A stretch of 64,000 nucleotides of DNA. Origin: Siphonodentalium dalli (Eukaryota > Mollusca > Scaphopoda > Gadilida > Siphonodentaliidae). The notes below the pieces were generated by a model. That model was not told the origin of the DNA, made no database searches, and saw only the letters and a program-made list of their open reading frames with translations. Shown piece by piece: positions 49,212 through 61,560 of the stretch (its first letter is position 1; every line of letters starts with the position of its first letter). The stretch covers positions 178,328,247-178,392,246 of the forward strand of contig CP136064.1 in NCBI GenBank assembly GCA_032622095.1, in the 5' to 3' direction. The position numbers were made by a program, and so were the translations under genes.

Positions 49212-52072
49212 AGACCAGCTGAATAATACAATTAATTTAGCTCCCAAACATATCTAAATATGTCTTACTCATGCTAAATAAGGTTTATAACATGTATCCT
49301 TTCCATTTTGTTCACATTTTTACAAAAAAGTACTATTTCCAGACATTTGAATAAAACGGCTTCTTTGTTTACAATAGTCATTTTTGAATCGGGTGTTTCC
49401 GTCGCGACTCGGAAATGACGTCACCGAGGGTACACAGACGGAAGAAATTTTATGCGCCGTTTTTAAAATCACGTATTTTGAAATCGTCTTTTTTTTATTG
49501 TTGTTTATTTTTTTGAAGAATAAAACGTATTCGTCGCTACATGGCTGCAAACTGTAGCCATAAATGTTCAAGTGGCACAAGAATTAATGCAGCCATTCAA
49601 CAACAGTGGACGGCGTTTGTCCACAACCGTTGACAACGAGAGTTTGGAATTGGAATGGGCTGTCACAATACAGCTGCTTGTGTTCCAAGCACTTTGAAGA
49701 AGGATCTTTCACAAATATTGTGAAATGCAAGTTGGGACATACAAAAGTGTGATTCACATTGTCAAACAAAATGTTATCTACGTGAATACCGGTACCAATA
49801 AACACCCATGCACTCACGGTCCTTGTGGTGGGGGGGGGGGGGGGGGGGGGGGGGTAACAGTAGTCTAGTAGACCTACGGCTACGTCGTAGTACATGGATC
49901 ATACATGAGGATTTACTTTCGGCGATGTGTGAATCGTGACTTGTTCTACTCAAGCGTGAATACATAAATCGGCACCTTGACAATACAAAATGTCAGCTAT
50001 GCATGACAATATGCAAAATTAAGCATGATTTACAAGGCTACCAATCAACAATCTGTGTAATATAAGTGACTGTTCTACGTTAATTCTAGTCTAACGTGAC
50101 GTAAACATCGATTAGAACCTGAACTTGAAATGTAATGATTCAATGAAAATCATTAGTAAGTCTACTCACCAGATTGAATGTTTCGAATAATTAAATTCCA
50201 ATACGAATCACCAATGTATTAATCCATTTGTGAAAGCATATAAATGAAATCAGACGAAAAGGTACCGCACTGCATCCACGTGTTATAGTGTTACGAGCTG
50301 TGTCGATCATGTCAGTTTGTCACGATTTTTCGCCAATATTTCCACCAACAAAACATAATTCCTTGTATTCCAATCGAATTGTTCAGAGAAATTCTTGACG
50401 GTACTTCGAATTATATACATGGCTACGATTTATATGACTACATCAGTCATTAAGCAGTAACCGAGCATTAACAAACTGGTATTTGAACTATAAACACAAA
50501 CAATATTATGCAGGTGATGTGACCTATACATCTGACCTTACCTCGACGTCATACACGTGCGTGTGCATATCCATACTCGACAATAATTTGTCTAAAGTTG
50601 ACTATGAAACACCTACTATCGTAAAAGATAGATCAATTATGGAATTATGTCACCTTTTAACATGCCTTCAGTCCACTGTATGGGTATTATTTTTAAAATA
50701 AGAACAGCAATCGCGAGGGACTATTTTGTTTTTGCGAACGTAGCTTGCGTAAAATATCGTTCGATTTGTGATCAAAGCGCAGTGACCGTAGGCCTCGTAA
50801 GTACTACGTTCGTCATATGCACAGGAACGCCCACATTTCCACCGAGTGTGGTAGATATATAGGCCCTAGAAAGTTGGTCCGTGTGGAAATTGTGCGTACT
50901 GGTCTTGATTCATTTGAAACAATAAATTGAATAAACATAATACATACTGAAAATAATATATATACGTACGCCTTTTGCGGTTTTTGTTTTGTTGACAGAT
51001 TGTCAAAAAATGTGTTTTATATGATAATCTAAAGGCAATGCATGATACTGCATTTAGACTTCAGGTCAGTATCGGTACGTAGACAGCAATTTGGAAATTC
51101 TTGATAGTATAAAATGTTTGATGTTTCACACTTATACCTACCATTAGTGACAAGACATTCTCAATGAGAACTTGGGTGTCTATATAAAGCCAGTTGAAAA
51201 ATTTAAACATAAAGAGCATTTAATTGGAGGATTATAGGGCCTACTATAGTAATGGAATATATATAGGTCAAGCTTTTGCGGATTTCTGCTCACTATGTTC
51301 ATGACTGACTAGATGAAATAATTACATACCAACAAATCTAATACCCAGTATCGTGAATATCAAGTTAAAACATAATTGTTTATTTAATCATGGAGCGATC
51401 TACTTGTGATATGCAGTTTCTGCATAAATGGTGAAAGGGTGTGTCTCCCACCCCCCCCCCCCCCACCCGCAGTTAACTGCTTGACGTACACAACATAAGT
51501 TGAAAATTATACACCACATACAGCCATGATACAGGCTGAACTGTCTAACTGTTTGAATTTCAATTCAGTTATTGTTGAGGATTGGGAAATGTGTTGACGT
51601 TTAGACCAACGTACAGCAGCATATCTTTCTACTTTTGGTCCGAAAGAGGGGGAACCGGTGCAAATGCATGGTCCATGGATGCGATGATTTATTGTCGGAT
51701 CGTCGGTCACCGGTCTCTCGCCGATATGTGGAGGATCATTGTCATCAGGCTCGAATGCAGCAAGATCAAAATCATCTTTACAACGTTAGCGCTGACCTGC
51801 CATCGCCATTATAGCCGCACGTTGCAATGACGCAAAGCAGAACTGTGCATTTGTGTTCCCTCCGTGACGTCATGTCACGTGCTCCTCCATAGCCATGTGC
51901 GCGCAGTGCAAAATGAAAACAAATCTTCGGCGACTGTTTCGTTCCAATATATAAAAAATAATTGCAGGATATTTTGACGGGATTTTTTTTGCGGATTTGT
52001 GTTAAGGGACTTAGATACACACGGGATGATATATCAATACTCAAATTAGGTTACAGTTCAGCTGGACTTTAA
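49208..52072. mobile_element. Kolobok-like DNA transposon F (TTAA target, THAP remnant)
   Basis: Element body 49212-52068 (2857 bp). The ends AGACCAGCTGAA and AGTCCAGCTGAA (read inward) are inverted repeats with one mismatch, flanked by TTAA on both sides (49208-49211, 52069-52072). Removing the body and one TTAA restores the tRNA-unit spacer perfectly. The left part holds a decayed THAP zinc finger. TTAA duplication plus THAP fits the Kolobok superfamily; piggyBac also uses TTAA but lacks THAP and has other ends. The rest (50,000-52,000) shows no intact transposase, and it carries homopolymers at 49830-49854 and 51449. Confidence 0.82.
49541..49752 (+). pseudogene. Decayed THAP-domain exon of transposon F
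   Basis: Begins MAANCSHKCSSGTRINAAIQQQW and stops after 30 codons. A second frame resumes at 49651 with WNGLSQYSCLCSKHFEEGSFTN. This is the THAP pattern: paired Cys near the start, Trp, then C-S-x-H-F. The frame is interrupted, so no full domain is made unless an intron is removed. Confidence 0.7.
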
Positions 52073-52338
52073 GGCCAGAATATTATGCGCACAGCATATA
52101 AGTGGAATAATTTGGGGCTCGATTTTATTGTGTATTGCGCAAACACACTATTTGATGTTTGTAAACTATCCAATTGGGAACCAGGGGAACCAGGTAGTCG
52201 GGTATTATGATTTTGTGATGGAATCCGAGATGGTGCATCGTTTTCGAGTATAAAAACTAACGTCGCCCGATATGGAACTTGAACCCATGACCCTCAGATG
52301 ACTCTGAATTTAGCAGACTCTTAAAAGTCTGATGCTCT
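52069..52338 (-). repeat. tRNA unit part between F and D
   Basis: Spacer resuming at TTAA, with a local duplication 'ccaggggaaccagg', ending in the tRNA gene interrupted by D. Confidence 0.92.
52264..52338 (-). pseudogene. tRNA-Lys split by D (3' 75 nt), C61U
   Basis: Cut after 'gatgctct'. It carries a private change at 52276 (C61U, a G·U in the T stem) shared only with 62993-63067. Confidence 0.92.
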
Positions 52339-52869
52339 TTTTTTTTTTTTTTTTAAATATAAAATCGACTCAGTTCTGGTTTTCGGGCTCACGGGACCAC
52401 AAACCAGAAACTATTTTCTGGTGTAAGACGCATTAATTGTGTGGTCTGCGAGTATGCGAATAACCGGTTCATCACTGTCGAAATGGGGATAACTTTATTG
52501 AAAAGAAAATACAATACAAAATTATTACAAAAAAACAAAACGAGAACTAGTAAGAGAGCAAGATATTGAGAAAAAGAACATCATATAAGAAGAGAAAAAG
52601 AAGTCCGAAAAAATTAGAAGCATGCAGCAAAGGGCAGAAAGATAAAGATAATCATCAGTATCAGAGCTAAAGTGAAGAAGGAAGCAGCAAGAAGGTAAGT
52701 ACAATTAAAGGTTTGTAAACTCAATAATAAATTACCATAGTCTTTCTATGAAAAGCTAAATTCTATGTATTTACAAATTATCGTGCTCGTAACACGAATT
52801 GGAAACAAAAATAAACTTGTATTAAATTGATCTGAACACGCCAATTAACTGATCAAAGATACGAAAATT

Positions 52870-52990
52870 TTGCGAAATAAGTCTAATAATAATTAAAAAA
52901 AAAAAAAAAAAAAAATAAATTAAAATAAATAAATAAATAAATAAATAAAAAAAAAAATTAAAAAATATATGATTCAAAATGAAAACATTT
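52870..52990. repeat. (TAAA)n / poly(A) low-complexity tract in D
   Basis: An A-rich run with (AAAT)n repeats in the D 3' UTR. The second D copy has a longer (AAAT)n at 63625-63680, so this tract is the most variable part between copies. Confidence 0.8.
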
Positions 52991-53097
52991 TTTTTTTATC
53001 TAGGCAATATGTGTTTATATCCGAAATCTAGCTCAAAATTCAATAGACATAGCAACGGTCGTTATACTCAATGTTCAGGATGTGGAACTTTAAAAAC

Positions 53098-54159
53098 TCA
53101 TCCAACCTGCATGTCGTCTGGATCGATCATCTGAAGTCCCGGTTGCCGCTCATACCAATACATAAACGAACAAGTAAGTTTTGACAACCTCTCTCCCATA
53201 ACTGCACGCTTCAGGGTGTGCACATATTTCCTATATAAACCTCCCGGGTCATAATCAGCATACTTTTCATCCTGTTTCAACAAGATCGACATCGGCGTCC
53301 GGTCTACACCGTCAAATTTCTCAGCTCGATAACATTTGGGAATTGTTTCAACATGCATTCTGTCGACCTTGACATCAGATGGTGTCAGATAGTACTTTTC
53401 GTGCGCCGAGTCATCTTTCTTTAAAGAATTATTGGTTCTGGGTTTCTCAATTGTACTGTCTTGTTTGGATTTCACATCTCGAACACTTTCCTTCTCTATC
53501 GGCTTTGCAATTTCAATAGCATCGGTCTGAGTAGATGCTTCGTGTACGTCCTGTGCGGATGAAATACCATCTGTTTGCGTATAAATATCCACTGGTCTCA
53601 CTGGAATTTTGTTTTGAGTACATGAACTTATTTTGTGGTTTGGAGACAGACATCTCACACAAACATGCGGGCGGCCAAGCATGGTGATTATAGCATGACC
53701 ATTTTCGAAGTTAATCACATAAGGCACCTCATTGAAATCAGCGACAACAATGATTAGTTCGCGAACACCATCTCGGATAAACACACCGTCACACTCTATA
53801 CCCATATAGCGATGATTGACAAGTCTCCCGAAAGAAGAACAAAGCGACGCTACTTCCTCAGGAGACACACGATATGGTAAACCATGCACACGCACTGATG
53901 CGATCACTGAATTGGGCTCAAATAAACACAGCGTTGATCCGTCTGCACTAAATGGCGATAAACCAACAGCATTAATCATCGCGTCACGGTCTCTAAACAC
54001 AACTGTCCAGTCGTTCTGTTGGCCACTGCACACCGCTTCGACATCGCTCAGATTAACACAATGGCCGACCAGCTTTAACACGGTACGATGATCACGTCCA
54101 CCAGGACCGCTGACAATCAGCCTCGCACTTCTCTCAATAATTTCATCCACGCAGCCCAT
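53098..54159 (-). CDS. Element D ORF1-type zinc-knuckle protein
   Basis: 353 residues from the ATG at 54159, uninterrupted. An RRM-like region (SVIASVRVHGLPYRVSPEEVAS..SFG, about 85-165) is followed by a CCHC knuckle, CVRCLSPNHKISSC (C-x2-C-x4-H-x4-C). The order and spacing match LINE A ORF1 (HLPAYITDDEI..SFG..DGTR..VC..C....H....C), so the two are related but diverged. The second half is a charged linker and a conserved-looking C-terminus (MSILLKQDEKYADYDPGGLYRKYVHTLKR). It probably binds RNA; an open frame without ORF2 implies that this protein, or the RNA alone, is what keeps D moving. Confidence 0.85.
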   Translation of the reverse strand: MGCVDEIIERSARLIVSGPGGRDHRTVLKLVGHCVNLSDVEAVCSGQQNDWTVVFRDRDAMINAVGLSPFSADGSTLCLFEPNSVIASVRVHGLPYRVSPEEVASLCSSFGRLVNHRYMGIECDGVFIRDGVRELIIVVADFNEVPYVINFENGHAIITMLGRPHVCVRCLSPNHKISSCTQNKIPVRPVDIYTQTDGISSAQDVHEASTQTDAIEIAKPIEKESVRDVKSKQDSTIEKPRTNNSLKKDDSAHEKYYLTPSDVKVDRMHVETIPKCYRAEKFDGVDRTPMSILLKQDEKYADYDPGGLYRKYVHTLKRAVMGERLSKLTCSFMYWYERQPGLQMIDPDDMQVG

Positions 54160-54596
54160 TTCGGATCAAATAATATTTCACGTACCTTGAATATAAACTA
54201 TCCAACAATCATACGTCGAATTTAGGGCCAGATGACCCTCACAAATACAATAAATCACCGGATTTTCATAGACACAAATCAAACACGACCTCCGTCATCA
54301 ACAGCTATACCGCTCTTCCTGAGCTAACCGGGCTTGTTGCTAGTGGGGCCACCATTTGCTTTCTGCACAAAACGGGTGATATCTATATGAGAAGTTTGTG
54401 GCGCCAAATTTTAAGGCCAGAATATTATGCGCACAGCATATAAGTGGAATAATTTGGGGCTCGATTTTATTGTGTATTGCGCAAACACGCTATTTGATAT
54501 TTGTAAACTATCCAATTGGGAACCAAGTAGTCGGGTATTATGATTTTGTGATGGAAACTGAGATGGTGCATCGTTTTCGAGTATAAAAACTAACGT

Positions 54597-54691
54597 CGCC
54601 CGATATGGGACTTGAACCCATGACCCTCAGATGACTCTGAATTTAGCAGACTCTTAAAAGTCTGATGCTCTACCGACTGAGCTAACCGGGC
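54597..54691 (-). tRNA. tRNA-Lys(UUU), intron-containing
   Basis: Identical to 306-400. Confidence 0.93.
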
Positions 54692-54954
54692 TTGTTGCTA
54701 GTGGGGCCACCATTTGCTTTCTGCACAAAACGGGTGATATCTATTTGAGAAGTTTGTGGCGCCAAATTTTAAGGCCAGAATATTATGCGCACAGCATATA
54801 AGTGGAATAATTTGGGGCTCGATTTTATTGTGTATTGCGCAAACACGCTATTTGATGTTTGTAAACTATCCAATTGGGAACCAGGTAGTCGGGTATTATG
54901 ATTTTGTGATGGAAACCGAGATGGTGCATCGTTTTCGAGTAAAAAAACTAACGT

Positions 54955-55049
54955 CGCCCGATATGGGACTTGAACCCATGACCCTCAGATGACTCTGAAT
55001 TTAGCAGACTCTTAAAAGTCTGATGCTCTACCGACTGAGCTAACCGGGC
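54955..55049 (-). tRNA. tRNA-Lys(UUU), intron-containing
   Basis: Identical to 306-400; terminator lengthened to T7. Confidence 0.93.
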
Positions 55050-55312
55050 TTGTTGCTAGTGGGGCCACCATTTGCTTTCTGCACAAAACGGGTGATATCT
55101 ATTTGATAAGTTTGTGGCGCCAAATTTTAAGGCCAGAATATTATGCGCACAGCATATAAGTGGAATAATTTGGGGCTCGATTTTATTGTGTATTGCGCAA
55201 ACACGCTATTTGATGTTTGTAAACTATCCAATTGGGAACCAGGTAGTCGGGTATTATGATTTTGTGATGGAAACTGAGATGGTGCATCGTTTTCGAGTAT
55301 AAAAACTAACGT

Positions 55313-55407
55313 CGCCCGATATGGGACTTGAACCCATGACCCTCAGATGACTCTGAATTTAGCAGACTCTTAAAAGTCTGATGCTCTACCGACTGAGCTA
55401 ACCGGGC
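55313..55407 (-). tRNA. tRNA-Lys(UUU), intron-containing
   Basis: Identical to 306-400. Confidence 0.93.
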
Positions 55408-55670
55408 TTGTTGCTAGTGGGGCCACCATTTGCTTTCTGCACAAAACGGGTGATATCTATTTGAGAAGTTTGTGGCGCCAAATTTTAAGGCCAGAATATT
55501 ATGCCCACAGCATATAAGTGGAATAATTTGGGGCTCGATTTTATTGTGTATTGCGCAAACACACTATTTGATGTTTGTAAACTATCCAATTGGGAACCAG
55601 GTAGTCGGGTATTATGATTTTGTGATGGAATCCGAGATGGTGCATCGTTTTCGAGTATAAAAACTAACGT

Positions 55671-55765
55671 CGCCCGATATGGGACTTGAACCCATGACCC
55701 TCAGATGACTCTGAATTTAGCAGACTCTTAAAAGTCTGATGCTCTACCGACTGAGCTAACCGGGC
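55671..55765 (-). tRNA. tRNA-Lys(UUU), intron-containing
   Basis: Identical to 306-400. Confidence 0.93.
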
Positions 55766-56028
55766 TTGTTGCTAGTGGGGCCACCATTTGCTTTCTGCAC
55801 AAAACGGGTGATATCTATTTGAGAAGTTTGTGGCGCCAAATTTTAAGGCCAGAATATTATGCGCACAGCATATAAGTGGAATAATTTGGGGCTCGATTTT
55901 ATTGTGTATTGCGCAAACACGCTATTTGATATTTGTAAACTATCCAATTGGGAACCAGGTAGTCGGGTATTATGATTTTGTGATGGAAACCGAGATGGTG
56001 CATCGTTTTCGAGTATAAAAACTAACGT

Positions 56029-56123
56029 CGCCCGATATGGGACTTGAACCCATGACCCTCAGATGACTCTGAATTTAGCAGACTCTTAAAAGTCTGATGC
56101 TCTACCGACTGAGCTAACCGGGC
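56029..56123 (-). tRNA. tRNA-Lys(UUU), intron-containing
   Basis: Identical to 306-400. Confidence 0.93.
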
Positions 56124-56386
56124 TTGTTGCTAGTGGGGCCACCATTTGCTTTCTGCACAAAACGGGTGATATCTATTTGAGAAGTTTGTGGCGCCAAATT
56201 TTAAGGCCAGAATATTATGCGCACAGCATATAAGTGGAATAATTTGGGGCTCGATTTTATTGTGTATTGCGCAAACACACTATTTGATGTTTGTAAACTA
56301 TCCAATTGGGAACCAGGTAGTCGGGTATTATGATTTTGTGATGGAATCCGAGATGGTGCATCGTTTTCGAGTATAAAAACTAACGT

Positions 56387-56481
56387 CGCCCGATATGGGA
56401 CTTGAACCCATGACCCTCAGATGACTCTGAATTTAGCAGACTCTTAAAAGTCTGATGCTCTACCGACTGAGCTAACCGGGC
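56387..56481 (-). tRNA. tRNA-Lys(UUU), intron-containing
   Basis: Identical to 306-400. Confidence 0.93.
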
Positions 56482-56744
56482 TTGTTGCTAGTGGGGCCAC
56501 CATTTGCTTTCTGCACAAAACGGGTGATATCTATTTGAGAAGTTTGTGGCGCCAAATTTTAAGGCCAGAATATTATGCGCACAGCATATAAGTGGAATAA
56601 TTTGGGGCTCGATTTTATTGTGTATTGCGCAAACACGCTATTTGATGTTTGTAAACTATCCAATTGGGAACCAGGTAGTCGGGTATTATGATTTTGTGAT
56701 GGAAACCGAGATGGTGCATCGTTTTCGAGTAAAAAAACTAACGT

Positions 56745-56839
56745 CGCCCGATATGGGACTTGAACCCATGACCCTCAGATGACTCTGAATTTAGCAGACT
56801 CTTAAAAGTCTGATGCTCTACCGACTGAGCTAACCGGGC
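56745..56839 (-). tRNA. tRNA-Lys(UUU), intron-containing
   Basis: Identical to 306-400; terminator lengthened to T7, as in 54955-55049. Confidence 0.93.
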
Positions 56840-57102
56840 TTGTTGCTAGTGGGGCCACCATTTGCTTTCTGCACAAAACGGGTGATATCTATTTGATAAG
56901 TTTGTGGCGCCAAATTTTAAGGCCAGAATATTATGCGCACAGCATATAAGTGGAATAATTTGGGGCTCGATTTTATTGTGTATTGCGCAAACACGCTATT
57001 TGATGTTTGTAAACTATCCAATTGGGAACCAGGTAGTCGGGTATTATGATTTTGTGATGGAAACTGAGATGGTGCATCGTTTTCGAGTATAAAAACTAAC
57101 GT

Positions 57103-57197
57103 CGCCCGATATGGGACTTGAACCCATGACCCTCAGATGACTCTGAATTTAGCAGACTCTTAAAAGTCTGATGCTCTACCGACTGAGCTAACCGGGC
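57103..57197 (-). tRNA. tRNA-Lys(UUU), intron-containing
   Basis: Identical to 306-400. Confidence 0.93.
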
Positions 57198-57460
57198 TTG
57201 TTGCTAGTGGGGCCACCATTTGCTTTCTGCACAAAACGGGTGATATCTATTTGAGAAGTTTGTGGCGCCAAATTTTAAGGCCAGAATATTATGCCCACAG
57301 CATATAAGTGGAATAATTTGGGGCTCGATTTTATTGTGTATTGCGCAAACACACTATTTGATGTTTGTAAACTATCCAATTGGGAACCAGGTAGTCGGGT
57401 ATTATGATTTTGTGATGGAATCCGAGATGGTGCATCGTTTTCGAGTATAAAAACTAACGT

Positions 57461-57555
57461 CGCCCGATATGGGACTTGAACCCATGACCCTCAGATGACT
57501 CTGAATTTAGCAGACTCTTAAAAGTCTGATGCTCTACCGACTGAGCTAACCGGGC
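57461..57555 (-). tRNA. tRNA-Lys(UUU), intron-containing
   Basis: Identical to 306-400. Confidence 0.93.
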
Positions 57556-57818
57556 TTGTTGCTAGTGGGGCCACCATTTGCTTTCTGCACAAAACGGGTG
57601 ATATCTATTTGAGAAGTTTGTGGCGCCAAATTTTAAGGCCAGAATATTATGCGCACAGCATATAAGTGGAATAATTTGGGGCTCGATTTTATTGTGTATT
57701 GCGCAAACACGCTATTTGATATTTGTAAACTATCCAATTGGGAACCAGGTAGTCGGGTATTATGATTTTGTGATGGAAACCGAGATGGTGCATCGTTTTC
57801 GGGTATAAAAACTAACGT

Positions 57819-57913
57819 CGCCCGATATGGGACTTGAACCCATGACCCTCAGATGACTCTGAATTTAGCAGACTCTTAAAAGTCTGATGCTCTACCGACT
57901 GAGCTAACCGGGC
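57819..57913 (-). tRNA. tRNA-Lys(UUU), intron-containing
   Basis: Identical to 306-400. Confidence 0.93.
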
Positions 57914-58176
57914 TTGTTGCTAGTGGGGCCACCATTTGCTTTCTGCACAAAACGGGCGATATCTATTTGAGAAGTTTGTGGCGCCAAATTTTAAGGCCAG
58001 AATATTATGCGCACAGCATATAAGTGGAATAATTTGGGGCTCGATTTTATTGTATATTGCGCAAACACACTATTTGATGTTTGTAAACTATCCAATTGGG
58101 AACCAGGTAGTCGGGTATTATGATTTTGTGATGGAAACCGAGATGGTGCATCGTTTTCGAGTATAAAAACTAACGT

Positions 58177-58271
58177 CGCCCGATATGGGACTTGAACCCA
58201 TGACCCTCAGATGACTCTGAATTTAGCAGACTCTTAAAAGTCTGATGCTCTACCGACTGAGCTAACCGGGC
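58177..58271 (-). tRNA. tRNA-Lys(UUU), intron-containing
   Basis: Identical to 306-400. Confidence 0.93.
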
Positions 58272-58536
58272 TTGTTGCTAGTGGGGCCACCATTTGCTTT
58301 CTGCACAAAACGGGCGATATCTATTTGAGAAGTTTGTGGCGCCAAATTTTAAGGCCAGAATATTATGCGCACAGCATATAAGTGGAATAATTTGGGCCTC
58401 GATTTTATTGTGTATTGCGCAAACACGCTATTTGATGTTTGTAAACTATCCAATTGGGAACCAGGTAGTCGGGTATTATGATTTTGTGATGGAAACCGAG
58501 ATGGTGCACATCGTTTTCGAGTATAAAAACTAACGT

Positions 58537-58631
58537 CGCCCGATATGGGACTTGAACCCATGACCCTCAGATGACTCTGAATTTAGCAGACTCTTAAAAG
58601 TCTGATGCTCTACCGACTGAGCTAACCGGGC
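58537..58631 (-). tRNA. tRNA-Lys(UUU), intron-containing
   Basis: Identical to 306-400; duplicate of the unit at 46014-46108. Confidence 0.93.
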
Positions 58632-58771
58632 TTGTTGCTAGTGGGGCCACCATTTGCTTTCTGCACAAAACGGGTGATATCTATTTGAGAAGTTTGTGGC
58701 GCCAAATTTTAAGGCCAGAATATTATGCGCACAGCATATAAGTGGAATAATTTGGGGCTCGATTTTATTGT

Positions 58772-61440
58772 CTACTAGCAGGGTTACCCGGCGTTGCCCA
58801 GGTTAATGCGATGTGAAACCATATGTATGCTGTGGATATTTGTTGGGAATAAAGAACACTCTTGTTCAAAGTGTTATACGTTTTCTCATAAATTGTATAT
58901 TCAAATAGCATCACAAAACATGATTATTACAGTCATGGAATATAAGTAGTGGCCCACCTTGTCAATTGTCATTCTGTTTATCGCGATTAATCCGTTCCAC
59001 CAATAATGAAGTATTTATTTATTTACAACTGCGTATACGTCAGACGTTATAATATGATACATGGACATCATAAAGACATTAGTTCGCATAAATAAAAGAT
59101 GACAATTGGGTTTTACATATTGAGATGCATCAATCAATCTAGTGGGTTGGACTAAGATCTCGAGGATACCTGGCTATCATATCTCCATGAAGATACAGAT
59201 GTTTTAAAGAAATTTCCAGGTGCTCCTCTGTTCATGTTGCTATATATTGGCTAAATATTCTCAGTTTCAACGAAATGTTGCTGCGCGGGCATATCAGCTA
59301 CATTTGCCAGACACAGAGCGAGATTTTGAGTTGTTTATGGCAGTCGATGAGTCTGTTATAAACCCCTTGTCAGATGTCAGTATTGGGAGGATCCTGAAAA
59401 GTCATGTGCTATATACTAACTGCATTTTATTGTATATCAGAAGAAACTATATATGACTGCACACTGTGACCACTATTTTTGAACAGGCCTTCCATATATC
59501 CTGACAAATTGTAACTTTTTTTGTGGGAAACTGTATTGAATGGAACAGACTCAATTTTGTTATAATATATATGCAATCCTCTGACGGTTCGAGGTCTCTC
59601 AGTTTATACGTTTAATGCTTCTTCTATGTATCTCTTTTTGCTATCTCATTGTGTGAATGTCCTGATTGCCATCCCCATATAAATATGACAATTAAGAAGA
59701 TATAATTGTTCAAGTGACTTATAAGTAGGTTACCATTTGTCGGGATTGTGAAATGTGAACGCCCAAATCTCCTTAAAATGATATGGAGATGGCCAGGGTG
59801 ACTATATATAACTTATATGTGGATATCGGCGAATAGCAATCTTATCTATAATACTGCATATCCGCTCGCCACCCGTGACGCAAACGACACCAAATGTGAT
59901 TTAATTCATGGTATATCATTAGATAAAAACATGTATGAATTTGTTGGAAATATATTTGTATCAGCTTTTGCCTCTTCGATTGTTCCGCGTGAAGTTATAT
60001 ATATAACACACAGACAGACAGAAAGACAGACAGCACAATTTGATTTATTGTATCATTTGAGAAGAACGTGTCTGAATTTGATGGTAATTGGTACTAAAAC
60101 TATTTTGTATCAGTTTTTGGTGACCCCCCCCCCCCCCCCCGTCCCTATTTCGGACTCAAGCTGCACACACTAAGTAAGTCTCATTAGAGATTAGAGATGC
60201 ATATATATGAAATTGGTGAAAATTGGCGAGTATACAAATTCGTATCAAATTGAAGTTCCCCATATCTCTCACCCATAGGGCACCAATTTGTTGTGTCTAA
60301 ACAACACGATAAGATTCCTCGTATAACGGAGAAGAATATGTATCAATCTGGTGGAAATCGGCCATAAACATATAAATATAAAGTCCCTCTCATCTCTATA
60401 CACCACTGACTCGAATGGCCCCACTTGTGACATCCTTAAACCACACAATTACACTCCTGATATCATGTTGATGATTGTTTATAAGTTTGGTGATAATCGG
60501 CGACTAAACAATGTTTTTTTTAATCAAATTTTGTGTCAATCCCTCCCTCCCCATCTCTCACCTAAACAGCACCACTATGGCGTCTTTAAATCACACAATC
60601 AGATTCCTCGTATCATGGATAAGAACGTGTATCAATTTGGTGGAAATTGGCGCCAAAAAAAATGTGCATCAATTTTGGTGCCCCTGTCCCTTTCAATACA
60701 CCCCTGACTCGAATGAGGCCACACTTGACAGATATAAGCCACACCATTAGACTCCTCATACCATGGGGATGCTTTTGTATAAGTGTGGTGGCAATCGGCG
60801 ACTAAACCAATTATTATCAAATTTAGTGCCCACCCCCCCCCCTCCCAATCTCTCATCCAAAACGACAACAATTTGGTGTTGTTGAATCGCACAATTAGAT
60901 TCCTTGTATCATGAAGAAGAATATATATCAATTTGGTGGAAATCGGCGCTAAAATTAGTTTTTATCAATTTTGGTGCCCCTCTCCCCTTTCGTGCAAATC
61001 TGACTCGAGCGACGCCACTTTCGACATATTTAAACCATACCGTTGGATTCTTCATATCATGGGGATAATTATATGTAAGTTGCGTGGCAATCGGCGACAG
61101 AAAAAAAAATCTGCCCCCCCCCCCCCTTCCGGGCACCCCTGACGCGAACGGCGCGACTTTTGCCATATTTAAAACACACCATTAGATTCCTCATATTATG
61201 GGGATGATTATATATAAGTTTCGTGGCAATCGCCGACAATATTTTTTTCTGCCCCTCCCCATTTTCTGCCCCTGACAACAACGGCGTCACTTTAGAAAAT
61301 TTTAACCCCGACCATTATCTTTCTCGTAAAAAGTTACTCCTAGTAGACCCCTTTGGCATCATCTAGATGGTCCGCTGTGAATTTCTATAGAACACAGACA
61401 GACAGACAGACAGACAGACATTCGCAAATATAGATATAGA
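58772..61440. mobile_element. Interspersed repeat E, copy 2
   Basis: Nearly identical to 46249-48914, with the same insertion point in the unit and the same flanking variants. It is therefore a product of segmental duplication, not a second insertion. Differences are single bases and C-run lengths. Confidence 0.9.
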
Positions 61441-61560
61441 TTGCGCAAACACACTATTTGATGTTTGTAAACTATCCAATTGGGAACCAGGTAGTCGGGT
61501 ATTATGATTTTGTGATGGAATCCGAGATGGTGCATCGTTTTCGAGTATAAAAACTAACGT

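Larger units (their letters stand above)
52339..54319 (-). mobile_element. Element D: ORF1-only tRNA-targeted retroelement
   Basis: About 1.97 kb, with an 18-nt poly(A) tail at the same tRNA-Lys nucleotide used by LINEs A and C. It has a 353-codon ORF1-type gene, a 3' UTR of about 760 bp and no trace of ORF2. The 5' side reads 'gctcttcctgagctaacc', where a degenerate tRNA target word 'gctct' precedes the remaining 14 tRNA bases, suggesting a short duplication with a few bases lost. It resembles mammalian HAL1-type half-LINEs in design and would need ORF2 in trans. Confidence 0.83.
54320..58771 (-). repeat. tRNA-Lys tandem array, block 6 (right type, five-unit higher order)
   Basis: Starts with 14 tRNA bases next to D, then 12 complete genes. 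Units at 54756, 55114, 55472 and 55830 recur with the same private variants at 56546, 56904, 57262 and 57620, a 1790-bp (5 x 358) higher-order period. The block ends where E copy 2 enters the spacer. Confidence 0.95.

Noticed and set aside
52180-52200. 'ccaggggaaccagg' local duplication
   Set aside because: A simple short slippage event in one spacer; no function suggested.
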